NCBI RefSeq assembly: GCF_029887935.1
Contig: NZ_JARXRO010000001.1
Location: 62,001 to 126,000, forward strand
Source: Luteimonas kalidii
Lineage (GTDB): Bacteria; Pseudomonadota; Gammaproteobacteria; Xanthomonadales; Xanthomonadaceae
Direction: 5' to 3'
DNA length: 64,000 bases
Shown here: positions 46,301 to 55,424 of the stretch, piece by piece
How the letters are laid out: every line of letters starts with the position of its first letter
Position numbering within the stretch: the stretch's first letter is position 1
The notes under the pieces: generated by a model
What the model saw: the letters and a program-made list of their open reading frames with translations, nothing else
Told to the model about the DNA's origin: nothing
Database searches by the model: none
Translations under genes and position numbers: made by a program

Positions 46301-47234
46301 CACCCTGGATGCGGTGTCGGGCGCCGGGGCAGGCGAGGGCAGGGAGGCCGACGTCGATGCAGCCGGTGGCGCCGAACGACGCGACATTCCGGCTCCGGTG
46401 CAAGCCGCCGCCGCCGCCTTCGACCCCCGCTTCGCCGGCACCCGCTTCGGCGTGGTGCTGCACGACGTGCTGGAACGCACCGACTTCGCGCGCTGGTCGG
46501 CATGGGCGCCGGGCACGCCCGCGCCCACCGACGAGGACGCCGCGCTGATCGCCGAACGCCTGCGCGCCGGCGGCTACCCCGCGGAAGACATCGACGACGG
46601 CATCGACATGCTCGTCCCGCTCATCGGCCACACCCTCACCGTGCCCCTGCCCGAAGGCGTGCGCCTGGCCGACGTGCCCGCCGACCGGCGCCGCCCCGAG
46701 ATCGAATTCCAGTTCTCGCTCGCGCCCACGCGCATCGACGCGCTGCTCGCGCTGCTGCACCGCCACGACGTGCTCACCGCGCGCCAGGGCTTCGGCGCGC
46801 GCCGCCGGCTGGAGGGCCTGATGACCGGCCTGATCGACCTCACCTACGTGCACGGCGGCCGCTGGTACGTGCTCGATTACAAGTCCAATCGCCTGCCGGG
46901 CTACGGACCCGCGCAGCTGATGGATGCCATGGCGCACAGCGAGTACGACCTGCAGGCGCTGATCTACACCCTGGCCCTGCACCGCTGGCTGCGCTTCCGC
47001 CTCGGCGACGGCTACGACTACGCCCGCGACTTCGGTGGTGCGCGCTACGTGTTCTGCCGCGGCGTGAATGCCCGCAGCGACGACGGGCAGGGCGTCCATG
47101 CCTGGCGCTTCGAGCCCGAGCTGGTCGACGCACTCGACGCGCTGTTCGCCGGCGGCGTCGAGCCTCTCTCCCCGAGGGAGAGGGGTTGGGGCAAGGGTAC
47201 GCCGGAGCCGCGCCAGGAACGGAGGCCGGCATGA
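43311..47234 (+). CDS. recB: RecBCD exonuclease V, beta subunit RecB
   Basis: A 1307-aa subunit combining a 3'-5' UvrD-type helicase and the nuclease of the complex. Walker A EASAGTGKTYTL is at 28-39, VDEFQDTDARQW near 401 is motif II, VVTLHKSKGLEYPLVF is motif V, and VGLTRARHAL is motif VI. The C-terminal nuclease shows FGVVLHDVLE and the catalytic VLDYKSN near 1186. Within that domain, a region rich in Ala, Gly and acidic residues (near 960-1020) is an insertion-like linker. The last 25 residues come from an in-frame palindromic repeat (47163-47200). Confidence 0.95.
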   Translation: MSADASAMAGPVRDAYLELALDGVHAIEASAGTGKTYTLATLVVRLVVERGLRVGQVLAVTFTEAATQELRKRIRERLLLACVLVGTAPAADDAAEAALTRAVLDAHLARGAETAEALRRRLHAAANDIDLAAIFTIHGFCARVLREHALEAGQAFDAPELLTSDVQLYQTLAADLWRAHGGDAEAADDLLALWPGGPPSLAGDLPLLVREPALRPALNELPDDPAPRLHASGEAMAAAFRAHGDDFRAALVAAVDSKVLHAGSYKLDWIHPLCDALHRWCHASERALPFEHPKLPQLTRETLQLRTSKAGAGRTPDSPICNTVPAYLDALAATAEWEDARRVELLHRLRDDARQRVTRAKRQQRVQTYDDLIDRVADAIDGPHAADLVQRLRAQYTVALVDEFQDTDARQWRIFDHVFGAASAALHGQPPALFVIGDPKQAIYGFRGGDVETYLAARDTAVEAPPLSSNFRSRPSVLRAVSTLYAQAQAAADADTSTDPDRKIPPPFIDPRIGFRDVQPGGTRRDDDFLRHRAPAPALTVWRAPLPDEVDSKGRLKPWKAGHSRELATKACVAAIHRVLCDARDGNASIEGRPVQPGDIAVLVRSHAEATRIRHALAMAGIPAVAAGRQSLFATPEARDLHALLLALLHGADDGRLRMALSTVLVGLDATAIAALDIDGEALRHWQLEALAWRERLQRGGPLALVNALCAQHAGRLLGLLDGERRLTNYLQLAEGLQDAQARALGLHGLVDWLANAIADANANDESQLLRLESDARRVQVVTLHKSKGLEYPLVFLPFAAIGPHARSPGQRAVINEEGGRVLHWKLLPKASGWDAAKATWTLAQRAEDARLLYVGLTRARHALWLASGLFCNFDKSPLQHMVATPDALQAALGDAVAIDDSIPPDTLPWLPPATTDAVPPARIAQRALASDWWVYSFTQLANADGQEDTAASATQPAAGGYDEPGGDADSGMDVALPASLEMGERVDAEVNPAPGATLDAVSGAGAGEGREADVDAAGGAERRDIPAPVQAAAAAFDPRFAGTRFGVVLHDVLERTDFARWSAWAPGTPAPTDEDAALIAERLRAGGYPAEDIDDGIDMLVPLIGHTLTVPLPEGVRLADVPADRRRPEIEFQFSLAPTRIDALLALLHRHDVLTARQGFGARRRLEGLMTGLIDLTYVHGGRWYVLDYKSNRLPGYGPAQLMDAMAHSEYDLQALIYTLALHRWLRFRLGDGYDYARDFGGARYVFCRGVNARSDDGQGVHAWRFEPELVDALDALFAGGVEPLSPRERGWGKGTPEPRQERRPA
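47163..47200. repeat. REP-type palindrome absorbed into the recB 3' end
   Basis: CTCTCTCCCCGAGGGAGAGG followed by GGTTGGGGCAAGGGTA: the classic Xanthomonad short repeat (inverted CTCTCCC/GGGAGAG arms plus a GGTTGGGG tail). It is translated as LSPRERGWGKG near the end of RecB. Confidence 0.7.
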
Positions 47235-49393
47235 ACACCACGCTCCCGCTCTTCCCCGAAGGCCAGCCCATCGGCCCGGCTGACGCGGCCGCTGCCGCTG
47301 ACACGCGCGAGGCGTCGCCATCCCCGCCATCGCGCCCCACCAGCCTCCTGCAGCAACTCGCCAAAGCCGGCACCTTGCGCACCCTCGACCACGCCCTGGC
47401 CCAGAGCCTGCGCCGCCTCGATCCCGACACGCCCGACATCGTCCTCGCCGCCGCCGCGCTCGCCTCGCTCGCCGTCGCTTCCGGCCACGCCGGCTTCGAC
47501 CCCGCCGATCCCCAGCGCCTGGTCGATACGCCCATCGACTGGCCCACTCCGGACGCCTGGCGCGAAGCCCTGCGGAATTCCCGTTGGGTTGCGCTCCCGG
47601 AAACCGGCGACACCGAATCCACCCCCGACGCCCCGCTCGTCTACGAGCACGGCCTCGTCTACCTCCGCCGCTACCGCGAATACGAACGCCGCCTCGCCGC
47701 CGGCCTCCACCGCATCGGTGGTGGTTCTCTTCCCCCGTTCACGGGGGAAGATGCCCGAAGGGCAGAAGGGGGTACCCCCGAGTCACCGTCCGTCCCCCAC
47801 ACCTCAGCGCTCCCGGAAGAGGCCCAGGCTTTTTCTCTTCCCCTGCTTGCGGGGGAAGATGCCCGAAGGGCGGAAGGGGGCACCCCCGCGCACCCCACCG
47901 AAGACCTCCAGTCCCAGGCCATCACCGCCGCCCGGCACCATCCCCTCCTGCTCATCACCGGCGGCCCCGGTACCGGCAAGACCACCACCATCACCCGTCT
48001 CCTGCTGGCGCTCGTCGCCCAGGCCAGCGCCGCCGACGCTCCGCCGCCGCGCATCGCCCTGGCCGCGCCCACCGGCCGCGCCGCCGAACGCATGGCCGAA
48101 AGCGTGCGCCGCGCCGTGCACGCACTTGTGGCCGATGACGTCGATGCCGCCCTGATCGAACACCTGCCCACCGCCGGCACCACCCTGCACCGCCTGCTGG
48201 GCACCATCCCCGACTCGCCCGCCTTCCGCCACCACGCCGACAACCCGCTGCCGTTCGACGTGGTGGTGGTGGACGAAGCCTCGATGATCGACCTGCCGCT
48301 GATGGCCAAGCTGGTCGAAGCCGTGCCCGACGGCGCACGCCTGGTCCTGCTCGGCGACCCCGACCAGCTGCCCTCGGTGGAAGCCGGCGACGTGCTGGCC
48401 GGCATCCTCTGCGCCGCCGACCGCGCCAATGTCGGCCGCGTCATGGCGTCTGCCGCCGTGGCCGTCGACGCTCCCGCCGCCGACGCCGTCACCTCTCCCA
48501 CCGGCGGAGGTCGCGCCGAAGGCGCGGGTGAGGATGCACTCCGTCCAGCCGCCTCCACCCCCACCTTCCCCGCCCGCCACATCCACCTCACCCGCAACTA
48601 CCGCCAGAGCGCCGCCCTCGACCTCGCGCCCCTCGCCGCCGCCGTGCGCGAAGGAGACACCGCCACCGCCCTCGGCCTGCTCCGCGGCGGCCAGCTATCA
48701 GGCGTCCATTTCCATCCAGGCAACACCGACCCGCTGGCATCGCATCGCGACCACCTCCTCGCCCACTGGACCGCGCTCGCCGAATCCACCGACCCGGCCG
48801 AAGCCCTCGCCCGCGCCGGTGCACTGCGCATCCTCACCGCCGTGCGCGAAGGCCCGCAGGGCGCCCGCAGCCTCAACGCCCGCATCGAAGACCTGCTCGC
48901 CGGCACCCGCCGCGGCACCGGCCCCGCCTCCGCCGCCGGCCGGCATTTCCACGGCCGCCTGCTGCTCATCACCGAGAACAGCTATCGCCACCGCCTGTTC
49001 AACGGCGACATCGGCATCTGCCTGCGCAGCGAAGCAGGTCCCGTTCCGGGCAGCGAAGCGAGTCCCGCGGGGCGCGACGACAGCGGGACGCTGATGGCCT
49101 GGTTCCCCGGCGACGACCCGCAGCACCCGCGCCCCTTCCACCCCGCCGCACTGCCCGCGCACGACAGCGCCTTCGCGATGACCGTGCACAAGGCCCAGGG
49201 CAGCGAGTTCGACCAAGTGTGGCTGGTATTGCCGGAGCGCGACAACCGCGTGCTGACGCGCGAACTGGTCTACACCGGCATGACCCGTGCGCGCGGCCAG
49301 CTGCACGTGGTCGCCGGCGAGGCCGTGTTCCGCGCCGCGCTGTCGCGGCATGCCGGCCGCTGGTCGGGGCTGGGGTGGAGGCTGAAGGTTTGA
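47231..49393 (+). CDS. recD: RecBCD exonuclease V, alpha subunit RecD
   Basis: A 720-aa 5'-3' helicase subunit. Walker A TGGPGTGKTTT is near 244, VVVDEASMIDLPLM is motif II, LLGDPDQLPSVEAGDVL is motif III, and AMTVHKAQGSEFDQVWLVLP and GMTRARGQLHVVAG are the late motifs. The start overlaps the recB stop (ATGA). Three regions not expected in the family are translated repeats: SLPPFTGEDARRAEGGTP near 166-183, SLPLLAGEDARRAEGGTP 36 codons later, and SPTGGGRAEGAGED near 420. All keep the frame and lie between conserved motifs, so the enzyme is probably functional. Confidence 0.95.
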   Translation: MNTTLPLFPEGQPIGPADAAAAADTREASPSPPSRPTSLLQQLAKAGTLRTLDHALAQSLRRLDPDTPDIVLAAAALASLAVASGHAGFDPADPQRLVDTPIDWPTPDAWREALRNSRWVALPETGDTESTPDAPLVYEHGLVYLRRYREYERRLAAGLHRIGGGSLPPFTGEDARRAEGGTPESPSVPHTSALPEEAQAFSLPLLAGEDARRAEGGTPAHPTEDLQSQAITAARHHPLLLITGGPGTGKTTTITRLLLALVAQASAADAPPPRIALAAPTGRAAERMAESVRRAVHALVADDVDAALIEHLPTAGTTLHRLLGTIPDSPAFRHHADNPLPFDVVVVDEASMIDLPLMAKLVEAVPDGARLVLLGDPDQLPSVEAGDVLAGILCAADRANVGRVMASAAVAVDAPAADAVTSPTGGGRAEGAGEDALRPAASTPTFPARHIHLTRNYRQSAALDLAPLAAAVREGDTATALGLLRGGQLSGVHFHPGNTDPLASHRDHLLAHWTALAESTDPAEALARAGALRILTAVREGPQGARSLNARIEDLLAGTRRGTGPASAAGRHFHGRLLLITENSYRHRLFNGDIGICLRSEAGPVPGSEASPAGRDDSGTLMAWFPGDDPQHPRPFHPAALPAHDSAFAMTVHKAQGSEFDQVWLVLPERDNRVLTRELVYTGMTRARGQLHVVAGEAVFRAALSRHAGRWSGLGWRLKV
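47725..47888. repeat. Two in-frame copies of a 56-bp palindromic repeat inside recD
   Basis: Copy 1 is 47725-47780, copy 2 47833-47888; starts are 108 bp apart, so both read in the same frame. Shared core GGGGGAAGATGCCCGAAGGG, preceded by inverted CTTCCCC(C) / GGGGGAAG arms. Between them lies 52 bp of ordinary sequence. Confidence 0.85.
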
Positions 49394-50805
49394 CGCCACC
49401 CGCTCCGCGCCCGGTCACCGGCTGGGCCGACCTGTTCGCCGAAGGCCGGTTGCCGCGCTTCGTGCTGATCTGCCTGGGCGTGTGGCTCAACGCCGCCGAT
49501 GCACTGGTGGCTTCGACCATCATGCCCAGCGTGGGCGCCGACCTTGGCGGACACGCCTACTTCGGCTGGGCGACGGCCGCGTTCCTGTTCGGCGCGATCA
49601 TCGCCGGTGCCAGCGCGGGCCGGCTGTCCGAACTGCTCGGCCTGCGTCGTGCCACGCTGCTGGGAGGCGCGGCCTTCGTCGGCGGCTGCCTGCTCGCGGC
49701 GCTCGCGCCCGACATGCATGCCTTCCTTGGCGGACGCCTGCTGCAGGGCGTGGGCAGCGGATGGCTGTCGGGCTTCGCGATGGTCGCCATCGCGATGCTG
49801 TTTCCGGAGCGGCACCTGGCGCGCGTGTTCGCCGCGGTCGCGGGCGTGTGGGGCGTGGCCACGCTGCTGGGGCCGCTGATCGGCGGCCTGTTCGCCCAGG
49901 CCGGGCAGTGGCGCGGCGTGTTCTGGTTCTTCGCGGCCCAGGGCGTGCTGTTCTGTATCGCGGTGCCGTGGCTGCTGGCGGGCACCGCGCCGGCGAGATC
50001 GGGCGCGCGCGTGCCCATGCGGCAGTTGCTGGTGCTCACCCTGGGCGTGGGCCTGGTCGCGCTGGCCAACCTCACCCCGACGCCGCTGTCCACCGCGGCG
50101 ACGCTGCTGGCCGGCATGCTCGTGCTGGTGGGCGCGTTGCGCCTGGACGCGCGCGCGTCGGTGCGCCTGCTGCCGCACGACGCGGGCAAACCGGGCACGC
50201 CGGTCGGCGCCGGCTACCTCGCCATGTTCGCGCTGATGGCCGGCTCGATGGGGCTCACCGTGTACGCCCCGGTGCTGCTGCAGACGCTGCGCGGCATGTC
50301 GCCGCTGTCGGCCGGGTACGTGGTGGCGGCGCAGGCGATGTCGTGGACGCTCGCCGCGTTCGCCATCTCCGGTGTGTCGAGCGCCACCGGCGAGCGCCGC
50401 TGCATCCGCACGGGCGGCGCGCTGGTGGCGGCCGGGGTGGCGTTGCTGGTATTCACCATGCGCGATGCGCCGTTGGCATGGGTGGTGGCGGCCGCCGTCG
50501 TGATGGGGGTGGGCTTCGGCCTGTCGTCCAGCCTCAGCAACCGCCGCGTGCTGGGGCTGCTGCACGACGACGACCGCGCCATCGGCGCATCGGCCTTCAT
50601 CGCCATGCGCCAGACCGGCGGCGCCGTGGGCGCGGCGGTCGCGGGCGCGGCCGCCAACGCGGTCGGCTTCGGCGCCGCACCGGGCGTCGCCACCGCGCAG
50701 ATGGCGGCGGTCTGGGTGATGGCCACGGGCGTGCCGTTCGCCTGCGTCGGTGCGTGGGCGGCGTGGCGACTGACGCGTCCGGCCATCGGCCAGACGGGCG
50801 ACTGA
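49390..50805 (+). CDS. Major facilitator superfamily transporter
   Basis: A 471-aa multi-pass inner-membrane protein with 12-14 hydrophobic segments. The N-terminal MFS signature ASAGRLSELLGLRRATLLGG (loop 2-3) and the motif WLNAADALVASTIMPSVGAD at helix 1 fit drug:proton antiporters of the DHA families. The substrate is not evident. The frame begins with TTG 49390, which overlaps the recD stop (TTGA) and has GGAGG 8 nt upstream, so translation is coupled to recD. There is no ATG before helix 1. Confidence 0.88.
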   Translation: MTPPAPRPVTGWADLFAEGRLPRFVLICLGVWLNAADALVASTIMPSVGADLGGHAYFGWATAAFLFGAIIAGASAGRLSELLGLRRATLLGGAAFVGGCLLAALAPDMHAFLGGRLLQGVGSGWLSGFAMVAIAMLFPERHLARVFAAVAGVWGVATLLGPLIGGLFAQAGQWRGVFWFFAAQGVLFCIAVPWLLAGTAPARSGARVPMRQLLVLTLGVGLVALANLTPTPLSTAATLLAGMLVLVGALRLDARASVRLLPHDAGKPGTPVGAGYLAMFALMAGSMGLTVYAPVLLQTLRGMSPLSAGYVVAAQAMSWTLAAFAISGVSSATGERRCIRTGGALVAAGVALLVFTMRDAPLAWVVAAAVVMGVGFGLSSSLSNRRVLGLLHDDDRAIGASAFIAMRQTGGAVGAAVAGAAANAVGFGAAPGVATAQMAAVWVMATGVPFACVGAWAAWRLTRPAIGQTGD

Positions 50806-51082
50806 GCGGCCCAAAAACGGGCGTGCGCCGCTCGCGCAAGGCGTTGCAGGACATCGCCCCCAAGGCTCCGCGAACTCGATGGCAGGACCGCACCCGGGTC
50901 CGCGTCCGCCACGCCTGCGTCCATGGTCGCAGGCATGACGGAAGCACAGCCGCGTACCGGACCATCGCATGCCGGCACCGACGCGATGAGCGCCGCGCGC
51001 CGGCGACCTTTTGGCGACATTCGCGTCCTTAACCTCGCACCGCGTCATGACGTGACACGGCCAATCCAGGAGGCAGGACGAT

Positions 51083-53467
51083 ATGAGCAGGTTCGCGCGA
51101 CGGGCGTTGTCGCTGGCACTTTCGGCGCAGTTGATCGGCTTTCCACTGTTGGCGCACGCGCAGGAGGCACCCGGCGCGCTGACCATCGTGGTCAGGGACC
51201 AGACCACCGCCCGCCCGCTCCCGAACGCGCGGGTCACGATCACCGAACGGGACACCGCCTCCGCGCGCACGCTGGACACCGACGCGCAGGGCCGCATCGT
51301 GGTCGACCAGCTCGATCCGGGTCTGTACACGGTCGACATCGCTAAGGCCGGGTTCGCGTCGGTCTACGAGCCGAGCGTACGCGTGGTGACGCGCAAGAAC
51401 TCCAGGATCGATTTCGAGCTGGGAATCCCGCTGCTGCAGGAGGTGGTGGTGCAGGCGCGGCCGCTCGATGCACTGTCGTCGCCGTCCAGCACCTGGCACG
51501 ACCGGGACGCGTTGCGCGACGCGGTGGGCGGCGGCGCGGATCCGCTGCTCTCGCTCGACGGCCTGCCCGGCCTGGCGTCCGCCAGCGAGTTCGCGAGCTT
51601 CAGCGTGCGCGGCCGCGGCCCTCGGGACAACCTGATCTTCGTCGACGAGTTTCCCTTCGACAAGGCCGTGCACTTCGACGCGACCCTGGGCGAGGACGAA
51701 GACGTCGGCGGCGGCGGCCGCTTCTCGATCTTCGCGCCGGACGTCATCAGCGGTGCCGAGTTCTCGCCGGGCGGCTGGGGCCCCGCGTACGGCGGCCGGG
51801 CCGCTTCGCTGCTCAAGCTCGAAGTCGCCGGCGGCAATCCAAGCCCGTCGGCCAGCCTGCGCTACGACCTCGCCGGCTTCGAAGTCGGCTACGACGGGCC
51901 CGCCGGCATCACCGAAGACGCCACCCTGCTGGTGTCCGCGCGCCGGCTGGATTTCGGTTCCCTGTTCGAGACGATCGAGGAACTGGACATCGGCGACCCG
52001 GTGCTGCGGGACGTCATCGTCAAGTCGGTGGTGCCGCTGAACCCGTCCAACACCCTCGAATTGCTGCTGATCGACACGAACGAGACCTACACGCGCGACG
52101 TGACCCACGTCTTCGAGTCGCCCAACTTCGAGGACGCGGCGCTGCTCGACTTCCGGCAGGACAGCGACCTCTACGGCCTGACCCTGCGCTCGTTGATCGG
52201 CGAGAACGCCACCTGGACCAACCGGGTCTACCGCCGCGCCAGCAACAAGGTCAGCTCGGAAGGCGAAGCATTTCCCGATCTCGTGCCCCCCGGCTCGCCC
52301 GCCTCGGACTTTCCGGTGCGCGAAGACATCATCACGGTGACCGAAGACGAGACCGAGCTCGGCTGGCGCAGCGACTTCGACACGGTGAACCGCTGGGGCA
52401 CGTTCAGTGCGGGCGTCCAGGCGACGCGGATCGAACTGGACTACAGCACCGTGCTGGACGGCGACTGGATCCGCTACGTCTACGACAGCGACGACTTCAG
52501 GCCCGACCCCGACCAGCGCTACATCGTGCTGACGCCGGAGAACACCGACTCCACACTGAACCGGACGGCGACGAACTACGCAGGATACGTGGACCAGGCC
52601 TTCAAGTTCGGCGCCTGGGACATCCTCACCGGCGTGCGCCTGGAGCGCGACGGCCTCACGGACGAGAGCCTCGTCTCCCCCAGGATCCGGGCCAACTGGC
52701 AGCCGGACAAGCGCGTCAGGTACTTCGCGACCGCCGGCCTGTTCCACCAGTCGCCACGCTTCCTGGACCTGGCGGCCAACGCGGCGAACACGCTGGAGAA
52801 CGAGGAAATCACGCACACGAGCGTCGGTGCCGAGTACTTCTTCAACACCCGCTGGTCGGTGCTGACGGAGGCCTATCACCAGGACCTCGACAACCTGGTG
52901 GTCGACCAGGATCGCGTGAGCGGCACGTTCGCCAACATCGGCGACGGCACGTCCCGGGGCGTCGACGTCGTGGTCAAGGGCACGATCCGCGAGGGCCTCT
53001 ACGCCACTGCGACCTACAGCTACAACAAAGCCGAGATCGACCGCAAGGACGGCCGCGGCACCGTGGCCGACGAGTTCAGCCGCGAGCATGTCGCGACCCT
53101 CGGCGTGACCTGGGAAATCACCGACCGCTGGAAGGTGGCCGCGCGTTACAAGTATCTGTCCGGCAGGCCGGAGGACGCCTACCTCATCTACGAGGACGTG
53201 CTGGGACCCGGGCAACCCCTGCGCTACTCGCGCGAGACGGTCGAGCGCGGCGTCGGCCGCAGGGACGGCTACGGCGTGCTCAACGCCCGCGTCGACTACC
53301 GGCGCGCGTTCGGCCCCATCGACGTCACCGCCTTCCTCGACGTCATCAACCTCACCTCGGCGTCCTCGACCGACGACACCGAGTTCGACTACCGCCGGGG
53401 CGTCAACGTCGCGGACGACAGCGAGGCCGAGCCGCTGATCGGACTTCGGCTAGACTACGCCTGGTAG
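51083..53467 (+). CDS. TonB-dependent receptor with N-terminal carboxypeptidase-regulatory-like domain
   Basis: A 794-aa outer-membrane receptor. A signal peptide (ALSAQLIGFPLLAHAQ) is followed by a CarboxypepD_reg-like domain (about 30-115; ALTIVVRDQTTARPLPNARV) and a short QEVVVQARP TonB-box-like stretch. The plug shows LLSLDGLPGLASASEFASFS and VRGRGPRDNLIFVD. The barrel ends LIGLRLDYAW. A strong AGGAGG precedes the ATG. The response regulator gene starts 14 bp downstream, followed by its kinase, so the receptor is likely part of a sensed-uptake unit. Ligand unknown. Confidence 0.88.
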   Translation: MSRFARRALSLALSAQLIGFPLLAHAQEAPGALTIVVRDQTTARPLPNARVTITERDTASARTLDTDAQGRIVVDQLDPGLYTVDIAKAGFASVYEPSVRVVTRKNSRIDFELGIPLLQEVVVQARPLDALSSPSSTWHDRDALRDAVGGGADPLLSLDGLPGLASASEFASFSVRGRGPRDNLIFVDEFPFDKAVHFDATLGEDEDVGGGGRFSIFAPDVISGAEFSPGGWGPAYGGRAASLLKLEVAGGNPSPSASLRYDLAGFEVGYDGPAGITEDATLLVSARRLDFGSLFETIEELDIGDPVLRDVIVKSVVPLNPSNTLELLLIDTNETYTRDVTHVFESPNFEDAALLDFRQDSDLYGLTLRSLIGENATWTNRVYRRASNKVSSEGEAFPDLVPPGSPASDFPVREDIITVTEDETELGWRSDFDTVNRWGTFSAGVQATRIELDYSTVLDGDWIRYVYDSDDFRPDPDQRYIVLTPENTDSTLNRTATNYAGYVDQAFKFGAWDILTGVRLERDGLTDESLVSPRIRANWQPDKRVRYFATAGLFHQSPRFLDLAANAANTLENEEITHTSVGAEYFFNTRWSVLTEAYHQDLDNLVVDQDRVSGTFANIGDGTSRGVDVVVKGTIREGLYATATYSYNKAEIDRKDGRGTVADEFSREHVATLGVTWEITDRWKVAARYKYLSGRPEDAYLIYEDVLGPGQPLRYSRETVERGVGRRDGYGVLNARVDYRRAFGPIDVTAFLDVINLTSASSTDDTEFDYRRGVNVADDSEAEPLIGLRLDYAW

Positions 53468-53481
53468 ACGGGAGGCGGCAG

Positions 53482-54186
53482 ATGGCACGCGTTCCTGATG
53501 CGACGCCCATCAGGGCGCTGATCGTCGAGGACAACCGCGACATCTGCGGGAACATCGCCACGTACCTCGAAAAGCTCGGCTACGTGCTGGATTTCGCCCA
53601 CGACGGCGTCACCGCCATGAACCTGGCGCTGACCCATCCGTTCGACGTCATCGTGCTGGACCTGATGATCCCGAGGATCGACGGCCTCACCTTCTGCCGC
53701 AGGCTGCGGGACGAAGCCGGGATCGAAACGCCCGTGCTCATGCTGACGGCGCGCGACACGCTCGACGACAGGCTCAAGGGATTCGATGCCGGCGCCGACG
53801 ACTATCTGGTCAAGCCGTTCGCGCTGCAGGAGCTGCACGCGCGCATCCGCGCCCTGTACAAGCGCAGCCACCGCAATACCGACAACCTGCTGAGCGTGGC
53901 CGACCTGACCTTGAACCGGTCCACCCTGCAGGTGCACCGGGCAGGAAGGCGTGTCGAACTCAACCCCGCCGGCATGAAGCTGCTGCGGCGGTTGATGGAA
54001 GAGTCTCCGTCCGTCGTGGATCGCGACGAGCTGGAAACGCTGCTGTGGGCTGACGAGCGGCCCGATGGCGATGCGCTGCGCTCGCACATGTACAAGCTGC
54101 GGCAGGCCATCGACCGGCCGTTCGACCAGCCGCTGATCCACACCGTGCATCGCATCGGCTACCGGCTCGCGGAGGACGCCCGGTAG
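53482..54186 (+). CDS. Two-component response regulator, OmpR family
   Basis: A 234-aa regulator. The receiver domain has the acidic pair in IVEDNRD, phosphoacceptor Asp60 in VIVLDLMIPRIDG, and Lys111 in YLVKPF. The C-terminal winged helix ends IHTVHRIGYRLAED. Gene order (receptor, regulator, kinase, with the kinase start overlapping this stop as TAGTG) suggests it controls the TonB receptor upstream. Confidence 0.95.
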   Translation: MARVPDATPIRALIVEDNRDICGNIATYLEKLGYVLDFAHDGVTAMNLALTHPFDVIVLDLMIPRIDGLTFCRRLRDEAGIETPVLMLTARDTLDDRLKGFDAGADDYLVKPFALQELHARIRALYKRSHRNTDNLLSVADLTLNRSTLQVHRAGRRVELNPAGMKLLRRLMEESPSVVDRDELETLLWADERPDGDALRSHMYKLRQAIDRPFDQPLIHTVHRIGYRLAEDAR

Positions 54187-55424
54187 TGTCGCGGCACAGC
54201 CTGCGCAAACGTGTCGAGTATGCGTTCGCGCTGTGTGTGGTCGGACTCAGCGTGGCCTGGGGATTCGCGTTCTACGGTGCCATCCGCTTCAGCGAGGACC
54301 GCGTGCTGGCCAACCAGCTGCAGCACGCCGCCGAGCGCTACCCCGACCTGTCGCTGAGCCTGCGCGGATACGACGACGCCCGCAGCCTGCCGGAACCATT
54401 GCGGGAATGGGCGGCTGCCGGTCCTGAAGAGGGCACCTACGAGTTCGTCGCCGAGGAGCTGCACGTGGCGGTCGTGCCTGCCGACAACGCACAGGGCCGC
54501 GCCTTCGTGGTCTTCGATGTCGCCGGGATCGAGGCGGCCTCGTCCGAGGACTGGTGGTGGCTGCTCGTCATCACCGGCGTCGTGGTGGTGCTCGGCGCCC
54601 TGGGGTTCGGGCTCGGGGTGCTGGTGATGCGCCGGGCGATCGCGCCGGTGGTGCAGCTGGCCGACGTCGTCGCCGGCATCGACCTGGAACATCTGTCGGC
54701 GCGGGACCACGAGCTCATCGAAGCCAGCCGCTTCGGACGCGACGAGGTGGGCCTGCTCGCCGGCACCATCGAGAAGACGCTCGAGCGCATCAGCGCATTC
54801 GTGGTGCGCGAGCGCGACTTCACCGGCTCCGCCAGCCACGAACTGCGCACGCCGATCACCGTGATCACCGGCGCGATCGAGCTGCTGGAGCAGGGCGACC
54901 TGTCGGCCGAAGATGTCAAGGCGCTGGACCGCATCCGGCGCGCGACGGCCGAGATGAAGTCCACGATCGAGATGTTCCTGTGCATCGCGCGGGAAGCCGA
55001 CGACGGCCAGTACGGCGAACGCTTCCTGGTGGCGCCGCTGGTGGACCGGGCGGTCGAGCAGCAGCGCTACCTGCTCAACGGCAAGGGCGTCGAGGTCGAC
55101 GTCGCTGTCGAGGGCCTCGCGGCGCCCGTCGTCCAGGGGCATCCGCAGGCCTTCCTGATCGCGGTCACCAACCTGGTCCGCAACGCGTTCGAGCACACGC
55201 CCGCCGGCCAGGGGCCGATCACGGTGCGCATCCGGGAGCGCGACCTGCTGGTCACCAACCGGCGCAGCGGCGACGACGCAGGCCGGCCCGCCCCGGATGG
55301 CGCACCGCCATCCAACGGTTACGGCCTGGGCCTCGGCATCGTGCAGCGCCTGTGCGAGCGCAACGGGTGGGAGTTCTCGCTGGACGTGGACGAGGCGCGG
55401 GTGACGGCGCGGCTGTCCTGGTAA
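54186..55424 (+). CDS. Sensor histidine kinase
   Basis: A 412-aa inner-membrane kinase. Two transmembrane helices (about 11-31 and 124-147) flank a roughly 90-residue periplasmic sensor domain with no recognised fold. A HAMP-like linker, the H-box SASHELRTPIT (His218), the N-box NLVRNAFEHTP and the G-box NGYGLGLGIVQRLC follow. The start GTG shares one base with the stop of the regulator gene, giving tight coupling. Probably phosphorylates the partner regulator in response to an envelope signal related to the receptor's ligand. Confidence 0.94.
   Translation: MSRHSLRKRVEYAFALCVVGLSVAWGFAFYGAIRFSEDRVLANQLQHAAERYPDLSLSLRGYDDARSLPEPLREWAAAGPEEGTYEFVAEELHVAVVPADNAQGRAFVVFDVAGIEAASSEDWWWLLVITGVVVVLGALGFGLGVLVMRRAIAPVVQLADVVAGIDLEHLSARDHELIEASRFGRDEVGLLAGTIEKTLERISAFVVRERDFTGSASHELRTPITVITGAIELLEQGDLSAEDVKALDRIRRATAEMKSTIEMFLCIAREADDGQYGERFLVAPLVDRAVEQQRYLLNGKGVEVDVAVEGLAAPVVQGHPQAFLIAVTNLVRNAFEHTPAGQGPITVRIRERDLLVTNRRSGDDAGRPAPDGAPPSNGYGLGLGIVQRLCERNGWEFSLDVDEARVTARLSW

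Noticed and set aside
43245-47330. 1361-codon minus-strand frame opposite recB
   Set aside because: Antisense of a well-supported recB; low-complexity composition and no recognisable domain.
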